Translations under genes and position numbers: made by a program
Notes under the pieces: generated by a model
What the model was told of the DNA's origin: nothing
Database searches by the model: none
The model's input: only the letters and a program-made list of their open reading frames with translations
Shown: positions 5,394 to 9,470 of the stretch, one piece after another
How positions within the stretch are numbered: the first letter of the stretch is position 1
How the letters are laid out: each line of letters opens with the position of its first letter
From: JAZDEL01 sp043820655
Lineage (GTDB): Archaea; Iainarchaeota; Iainarchaeia; Iainarchaeales; JAZDEL01
Assembly: GCA_043820655.1 (NCBI GenBank)
Contig: JBDRDO010000041.1
Coordinates: 1 to 9,470 of the forward strand
Direction: 5' to 3'
DNA: 9,470 nucleotides

Positions 5394-8300
5394 ATGAAAA
5401 CTAATTATTCGTTTGCTTTTTTTGTAGTCCTTGCATGCCTGCTTCTTTTCACCGCAGGATGTGCACAAAATAACGGGACAGGGCAGGTCACTGCGGCATT
5501 TGCAGGGACTGAAACAACTGTTACTTTCGGCGAGCGCAATACAGATACTTTCAATGGCAAGTGGGAAGACACCTGGGTTTATAGTTTTGTCCCGAATGCA
5601 AACTACGGCGACGGGCAGTCATATGATTATATGCTCTCATGGTACAATCACGCAGATTACACACGGTATTCGCACGTGCGTGTTGACATCACAGGGCTCC
5701 CTGATGATGCGGACATCACCGCGGCAAGCCTGAATTTTTACATTTATAAGGGCGAGGCAGACCCCTACACTGTTTCTGTAAGTTCGCTTTCAGGCGCAGG
5801 TGCAGATGGATGGACAGAAACAGGCGACACATGGAACACTTACAACGGCACAAATGGCTGGACAGGCAATGAGGGTGGAAATCAGAACAGGGGCGCGGAG
5901 CTCGGCTCGGCAGAATGGAATGCGGAATCGCAGTGGGCACAACTTGAATTTAATGCCGCAGGCCTTGAATACCTTGAGACCAAACGTGCATCAGGCAAGG
6001 CAAGTTTCATTGTGGGAGTTAGCCCTGATGAGGGCACGACCGGAGACTTCAGAAATGATGTTGCAAGTTCCGAGTTTTCCGCACAGCAAATACGGCCTTA
6101 CCTTAGCGTAACTTACGCCTCCGAGGAAGGCGAATCCTGCACTGACAATGACTCGGATGGTTACGGCACCGCGGGAAGCAGTGGCTGCACGTACAGCGGC
6201 ACGGACTGTGATGACAGCAGTTCTGCAGTTAACCCCGGCGCAACAGAAACCTGCAATTCTGTTGATGATGACTGTGATGGCGATACTGATGAAGGCGGGG
6301 TTTGTGATGATTGTGAAGAAGGCACAACACAGCCGTGCGGGGAAACTGAAGAAGGGGCGTGTTCGTATGGCACACAGACCTGTGTTGACGGGGAGTGGGG
6401 AGAATGCGGAGGGGATTATCAGGGGCCTGAGTCTGAAACCTGCGGAAACGGAATTGATGAGGACTGCGACGGGCAGGATTTGGAATGCGGCGAATGCAAC
6501 TATGATACCTTTTATGTATGCGGCAATGCGGCTGAGTGCAACACAGGAATCAGCGGATGGAACACAGGGAATGATTCTGCGGGATGCTGTAATTCAAAAT
6601 CCTCGCCCTGCAAAACAATAGGTGCGGCAGTCGCGAAGATGACTGCGGATGACACCTTGATAATCGGGAACGGAATCTACACAGGCGAGAATCCTACTGA
6701 CAACAGCAATCAGATGTATTATTGGGGTGCACGCGGCCTGCCTTCAGGTGAAAAAGGCGAGGGGGACACCTGGCGCGACCGGAGTTTCACAACAGTAAAG
6801 GCGGAAGTGCCTTTCGGGGTTATCCTTGATGGTTCGTATACTTACCCCGATACAAATGGTTATGCTGTGATGCTTTTTATGGAGAACAAATCCTATCTTC
6901 ATTTTGACGGGCTTATTCTTTTTAGGACTTGGGCTAATTTCCATAAAGTGGACCATATAAAGATTACACGTTGTGGGTTTATTGAAGCCGCTCCGTTCTT
7001 TGAGGGGTGCGATTATGAGCCAAATAATAGTTGCGGGGTTGCGTATAATCTTGGATTTTCCAATGCTTCTAATGTGCTTGTGGAATATTGCTTTGCCATC
7101 GGGGAGGGGAGATATAAGTTTGGGGTTAGCAAGGGAACAGGGCCGGATACAAGCAGAAATATAATTTTCAGGCACAATGTCAGCAGGTATGATTATTACT
7201 ATGATGACCCTGTCAGGGACAGTGGTGTCTTTGGCGAGATATCAAATTTTGCAAACTACCAGCAGAGGGAAGTCATTTTCCAGAATGATATTGCAATAGA
7301 TGGCCTTGACTTCAGGTCGGTCGATACTTCAAGGCCTGCAGGGTTTATGTTCCCCAATGGCTGTGAATCTTCGACAGTGGAGGGCTGTATTGTCCTGAAT
7401 TCCTACTCTACAGGGGCAATTTTAGCGGAAGGCACGGTCAATGAAAGGCTGGATGTGATAAATACTGTGCTTTGGGACATGCATGAGAGTGATCGCCCCA
7501 ACAATGGCCAGATAGGCGGAATACGCGTAAATGACGATTACGGCAAATCAAACTTCCGTTTTGTCACATCAGGCAACAGTGACACAAGCAGGGCTTGGGA
7601 GCATAAGGCTAATTATCCGGGCGGTCCTTCGAACATATATAATTCCATACTTTACAATTTCTATGCCTTGTTGGATCTCCCTGATTCAAAGAAGTGCGCA
7701 AACCAGAGTTTTGACGTCGACCATTCTCTTTTCTACAATAATGTTTGTGACGGGAGAACGGGAACAAACCCGATTTTTATGAACCCGATTGACGGCAACG
7801 GCCTCACATACCTGCCGATGATTGATGTGGGCTCGCCACTTTATACTGCAGGCGCCGACGGCCAGCCTGTGGGCGCAACAATCCTGAAGAAAATCGGAGT
7901 TGAGGGCACATTCTACGGTGATGAAGGCTGGGATGAAGTAACTGACGAAGACCTGTGGCCGTGGGAGTATGAGAATGAGTTTATGGAGTATATGTGCGAT
8001 AACAGTTACAACGAGCACGAGGGTGAGACTGACCTTTCAGGCAACCCTGTTGATTTCCAGCGTGGCTTCTGCGAGCCGGGAAACGGACTATATGGCGGGC
8101 CGAGAACATTAACCTCATACATCTGGGAATATCTGGGAAATCCAATGCCTGAATGGGTTTATGGCGACAGCCCGCCGCCTCCGCCCGAATGTGGCGAGGG
8201 CGAAATATTCAGCGAGTGCAGTTGCGGCGCCGGAACTTATGAGGATGGTTATTGCTGTTCAGGCGAGTGGCAGAACTCGGAGTGCGGCGAATCCTGCGAA

Positions 8301-8498
8301 CCTGAATGTGTGGTGGATGATGACTGCCCGCTGTTTACGTGCTGCAAGCACGCAGGAGAATGTAATGCGCAGTGCAAGATTTCAATGGGCGGACTCACAT
8401 ACTATATAACACAGTGGCAAATTGGCGAGATGTCACTCACACAAATCATTGAAAAGGTTGCCGAATGGAGTGGCAGCGGAGCTGCGTGCCTGAATTAG
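5394..8498 (+). CDS. Secreted lipoprotein: DNRLRE/CBM96-like + two MopE-like + right-handed beta-helix + Cys-rich tail
   Basis: 1034 residues. A lipoprotein signal peptide ends in lipobox TAGC (Cys23). Residues about 40-241 form a DNRLRE/CBM96-like domain, closely related in its first residues to the one in the upstream gene. Residues 249-302 are a full MopE/calcium-type repeat (DNDSDGYG ... DCDD ... NPGATE ... DDDCDGDTDEG); 307-365 is the second module shared with the neighbour. Residues about 405-830 look like a right-handed parallel beta-helix: a typical opening CKTIGAAVAKM-DDTLIIGNGIYTGE, then short strand repeats (SYLHFDGLILF, VDHIKITRCGF, NVLVEYCFAIG, NIIFRHNVSRY, VIFQNDIAIDG). This fold is used by pectate-, alginate- and chondroitin-lyase families and by some hydrolases, and also by non-enzymatic adhesins; no catalytic site can be assigned with confidence. 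A PPPPP linker (927-931), the shared cysteine module and the two-Trp tail end the protein. The core is poorer in G+C than its surroundings. It probably works with the lyase encoded upstream. Confidence 0.85.
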   Translation: MKTNYSFAFFVVLACLLLFTAGCAQNNGTGQVTAAFAGTETTVTFGERNTDTFNGKWEDTWVYSFVPNANYGDGQSYDYMLSWYNHADYTRYSHVRVDITGLPDDADITAASLNFYIYKGEADPYTVSVSSLSGAGADGWTETGDTWNTYNGTNGWTGNEGGNQNRGAELGSAEWNAESQWAQLEFNAAGLEYLETKRASGKASFIVGVSPDEGTTGDFRNDVASSEFSAQQIRPYLSVTYASEEGESCTDNDSDGYGTAGSSGCTYSGTDCDDSSSAVNPGATETCNSVDDDCDGDTDEGGVCDDCEEGTTQPCGETEEGACSYGTQTCVDGEWGECGGDYQGPESETCGNGIDEDCDGQDLECGECNYDTFYVCGNAAECNTGISGWNTGNDSAGCCNSKSSPCKTIGAAVAKMTADDTLIIGNGIYTGENPTDNSNQMYYWGARGLPSGEKGEGDTWRDRSFTTVKAEVPFGVILDGSYTYPDTNGYAVMLFMENKSYLHFDGLILFRTWANFHKVDHIKITRCGFIEAAPFFEGCDYEPNNSCGVAYNLGFSNASNVLVEYCFAIGEGRYKFGVSKGTGPDTSRNIIFRHNVSRYDYYYDDPVRDSGVFGEISNFANYQQREVIFQNDIAIDGLDFRSVDTSRPAGFMFPNGCESSTVEGCIVLNSYSTGAILAEGTVNERLDVINTVLWDMHESDRPNNGQIGGIRVNDDYGKSNFRFVTSGNSDTSRAWEHKANYPGGPSNIYNSILYNFYALLDLPDSKKCANQSFDVDHSLFYNNVCDGRTGTNPIFMNPIDGNGLTYLPMIDVGSPLYTAGADGQPVGATILKKIGVEGTFYGDEGWDEVTDEDLWPWEYENEFMEYMCDNSYNEHEGETDLSGNPVDFQRGFCEPGNGLYGGPRTLTSYIWEYLGNPMPEWVYGDSPPPPPECGEGEIFSECSCGAGTYEDGYCCSGEWQNSECGESCEPECVVDDDCPLFTCCKHAGECNAQCKISMGGLTYYITQWQIGEMSLTQIIEKVAEWSGSGAACLN
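6312..6488 (+). other. MopE-type Cys/Asp-rich module of the beta-helix lipoprotein
   Basis: Residues 307-365 have cysteines spaced 8, 8, 7, 8, 12, 8 and 7 apart, with 'YGTQTC-DGEWG-C' and DEDCDGQD. This is the counterpart of residues 243-301 of the upstream protein. Directly before it (residues 249-302) lies an additional DNDSDGYG/DDDCDGDTDEG repeat that the upstream protein lacks. Confidence 0.75.
8190..8474 (+). other. Shared C-terminal module, copy 2: 11 matched cysteines plus two-helix tail
   Basis: Residues 933-1027 of the beta-helix lipoprotein. Six cysteines (C933, 942, 944, 954, 955, 964) have exactly the spacing of copy 1, with 17 of 32 residues identical over that block. Five more (C972, 978, 984, 990, 994) also match copy 1 exactly. 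The tail keeps Y1004, I1005, W1008, G1011, L1015, I1018, K1021 and W1025 without gaps. This copy has an extra C983 and a further cysteine near the end (C1032). Confidence 0.75.
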
Positions 8499-8540
8499 CG
8501 GCAGCAATTAAACCCGCACCGGAAATCCACTCCCTAATCG

Positions 8541-8549
8541 TTTATTAAC
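8541..8549 (+). promoter_or_regulatory. TATA-like element for the Hef gene
   Basis: TTTATTAAC begins 33 bases before ATG 8574, the same distance as at the two lipoprotein genes. No ribosome binding site precedes the ATG, so the transcript is probably leaderless. The 75 bases between the lipoprotein stop and this gene show no convincing terminator. Confidence 0.5.
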
Positions 8550-8573
8550 CCTTAATTGATTACATTATATGCC

Positions 8574-9470
8574 ATGCCACAGTTCATCTCACACCCGCTG
8601 ATTAAGCCCGATACAATAGAAAGCAGAATCTATCAGGAAGTGCTGGCGGCGCGCGTTCTGGAGATGGGAAATTCCCTTGTTGTCGCCCCCACTGCGCTTG
8701 GGAAAACTGTTGTTGCAGTGCTTGTTGCCGCGCACAGGCTGCAGGAAAACAAGGGCTCAAAAATAATCTTTCTCGCCCCCACCAAACCCCTTGCAGTACA
8801 GCACCTAAAAAGCTTCTCAAATTTTATGGTCCCTGAATTCGGAAAATCCGCTGTCCTAACAGGCACGACCTCGGCAAAGGAGCGGAAAAAGGCATGGGAT
8901 GAAAATACGTTCATTTCAGCAACACCTCAGACCGTTGAAAACGACTTAATAGGCGGGAGATTGAAATTAACTGATGTCTCATTGGTTATTTTTGACGAAG
9001 CACACCGTGCTGTGGGGGATTATGCCTATGTTTTCATCGCCCAGCGCTACATTTCACAGTGCAAAAACCCGCTTATTCTCGCTTTGACAGCATCTCCCGG
9101 GGGCGAACAGCAGCACATTCAGGATGTCTGCAAAAACCTGTTCATAAAGAATGTTGAAATCAAGAGCACGGAGGATGCCGATGTCAAGCCCTATGCAAAT
9201 CCCATTGAAATGGAGTGGGTTAAGGTTGATTTGCCTCCTAAATTCATGGAGGCAAAGAAACACCTTGAAGATTACATGCGCGAGCAGTTAGTGTTCCTCA
9301 AAAAATTAGGGTATGCGCGCACAATAAACACGCGCCTCCTTGGCAAAAGGCAGATGCTTGAACTGCAGTCAAAAATCCGCAGGGACCTTTCAACAAAAGC
9401 AAGTTCAATGCCGAGTTTGTGGGTTGCTGTTTCACGCTCCGCCGCTTTGCTTAAAGTTTCCCACGCCCAC
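8574..9470 (+). CDS. hef: Hef (FANCM/ERCC4-like) helicase-nuclease, N-terminal 299 residues (3' truncated)
   Basis: The frame is open from ATG 8574 to the right edge without a stop; 299 residues are visible. Superfamily 2 helicase motifs appear in order: Q-motif region SRIYQEVL (17-24), motif I APTALGKT (38-45), motif Ia APTKPLAVQH (68-77), the segment ATPQTVENDL (116-125), motif II DEAHRAVGDYAYVFIA (141-156) and motif III LTASPG (171-176). The wording of motifs Ia, II and III matches archaeal Hef proteins closely. After residue 215 the sequence (EWVKVDLPPKF) enters the Hef-specific helical insert. Hef unwinds and, through a C-terminal XPF/ERCC4 nuclease domain, cuts forked DNA at stalled replication forks. 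Whether this copy has the nuclease half cannot be seen, since in some archaea helicase and nuclease are separate proteins. The start is supported by the TATA spacing and by alignment to the family N-terminus. Confidence 0.93.
   Translation, partial: MPQFISHPLIKPDTIESRIYQEVLAARVLEMGNSLVVAPTALGKTVVAVLVAAHRLQENKGSKIIFLAPTKPLAVQHLKSFSNFMVPEFGKSAVLTGTTSAKERKKAWDENTFISATPQTVENDLIGGRLKLTDVSLVIFDEAHRAVGDYAYVFIAQRYISQCKNPLILALTASPGGEQQHIQDVCKNLFIKNVEIKSTEDADVKPYANPIEMEWVKVDLPPKFMEAKKHLEDYMREQLVFLKKLGYARTINTRLLGKRQMLELQSKIRRDLSTKASSMPSLWVAVSRSAALLKVSHAH

Noticed and set aside
8503..8513. GCAGCAATTAAAC after the second lipoprotein stop, similar to the shared lipoprotein promoter element.
   Set aside because: It lies about 65 bases before the next ATG, lacks the full TATA match, and a better-spaced TTTATTAAC is present at 8541.
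1..9470. CRISPR arrays, insertion sequences, tRNA or rRNA genes.
   Set aside because: No regularly spaced repeats, transposase frames, terminal inverted repeats or tRNA-like cloverleaf sequence were seen; gaps between genes are all under 200 bases.

Overview
The window reads as a piece of an archaeal chromosome. The evidence is a tail-less archaeal histone, the helicase part of a Hef/FANCM-type repair protein, a single-domain KaiC-like ATPase, TATA/BRE-like promoters, and several genes whose ATG lies about 32-33 bases after the TATA element with no Shine-Dalgarno sequence (leaderless style). Secreted proteins built from MopE-like and Cys-rich modules next to such housekeeping genes would fit a DPANN-type archaeon from a metagenome. 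That placement is inference; the sequence does not settle the lineage.

Layout. 1-213: C-terminal end of a probable archaeal cytidylate kinase-like protein. 297-1001 (+): KaiC-family ATPase with its own TATA box and a strong ribosome binding site; its P-loop has Cys where Gly is usual. 1033-1248 (-): archaeal histone, convergent with the ATPase and only 31 bases from it. 1249-1439: a divergent intergenic region holding the histone promoter and the first lipoprotein promoter. 1440-5342 (+): a 1300-residue lipoprotein with a heparinase II/III-type polysaccharide lyase core. 5394-8498 (+): a 1034-residue lipoprotein with a right-handed beta-helix core. 8574-9470 (+): the N-terminal helicase region of Hef, running off the window.

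The centre of interest is the tandem lipoprotein pair, which fills about three quarters of the window. Both proteins have the same outer shell: lipobox signal peptide, near-identical mature N-terminus, DNRLRE/CBM96-like beta-sandwich, MopE-type Cys/Asp-rich module, then a core, a PPPPP linker, an 11-cysteine module with matching cysteine spacing, and a short two-helix tail with two conserved tryptophans. Only the core differs: an alpha/alpha-toroid lyase in one, a parallel beta-helix in the other. The two genes also share a 19-base promoter element (16 of 19 identical) at the same distance from the ATG. The simplest reading is a co-regulated, surface-anchored pair acting on an acidic or uronate-containing polysaccharide outside the cell. 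The C-terminal module would be a candidate docking or anchoring device. The substrate, and enzymatic activity of the beta-helix protein, are inferences.
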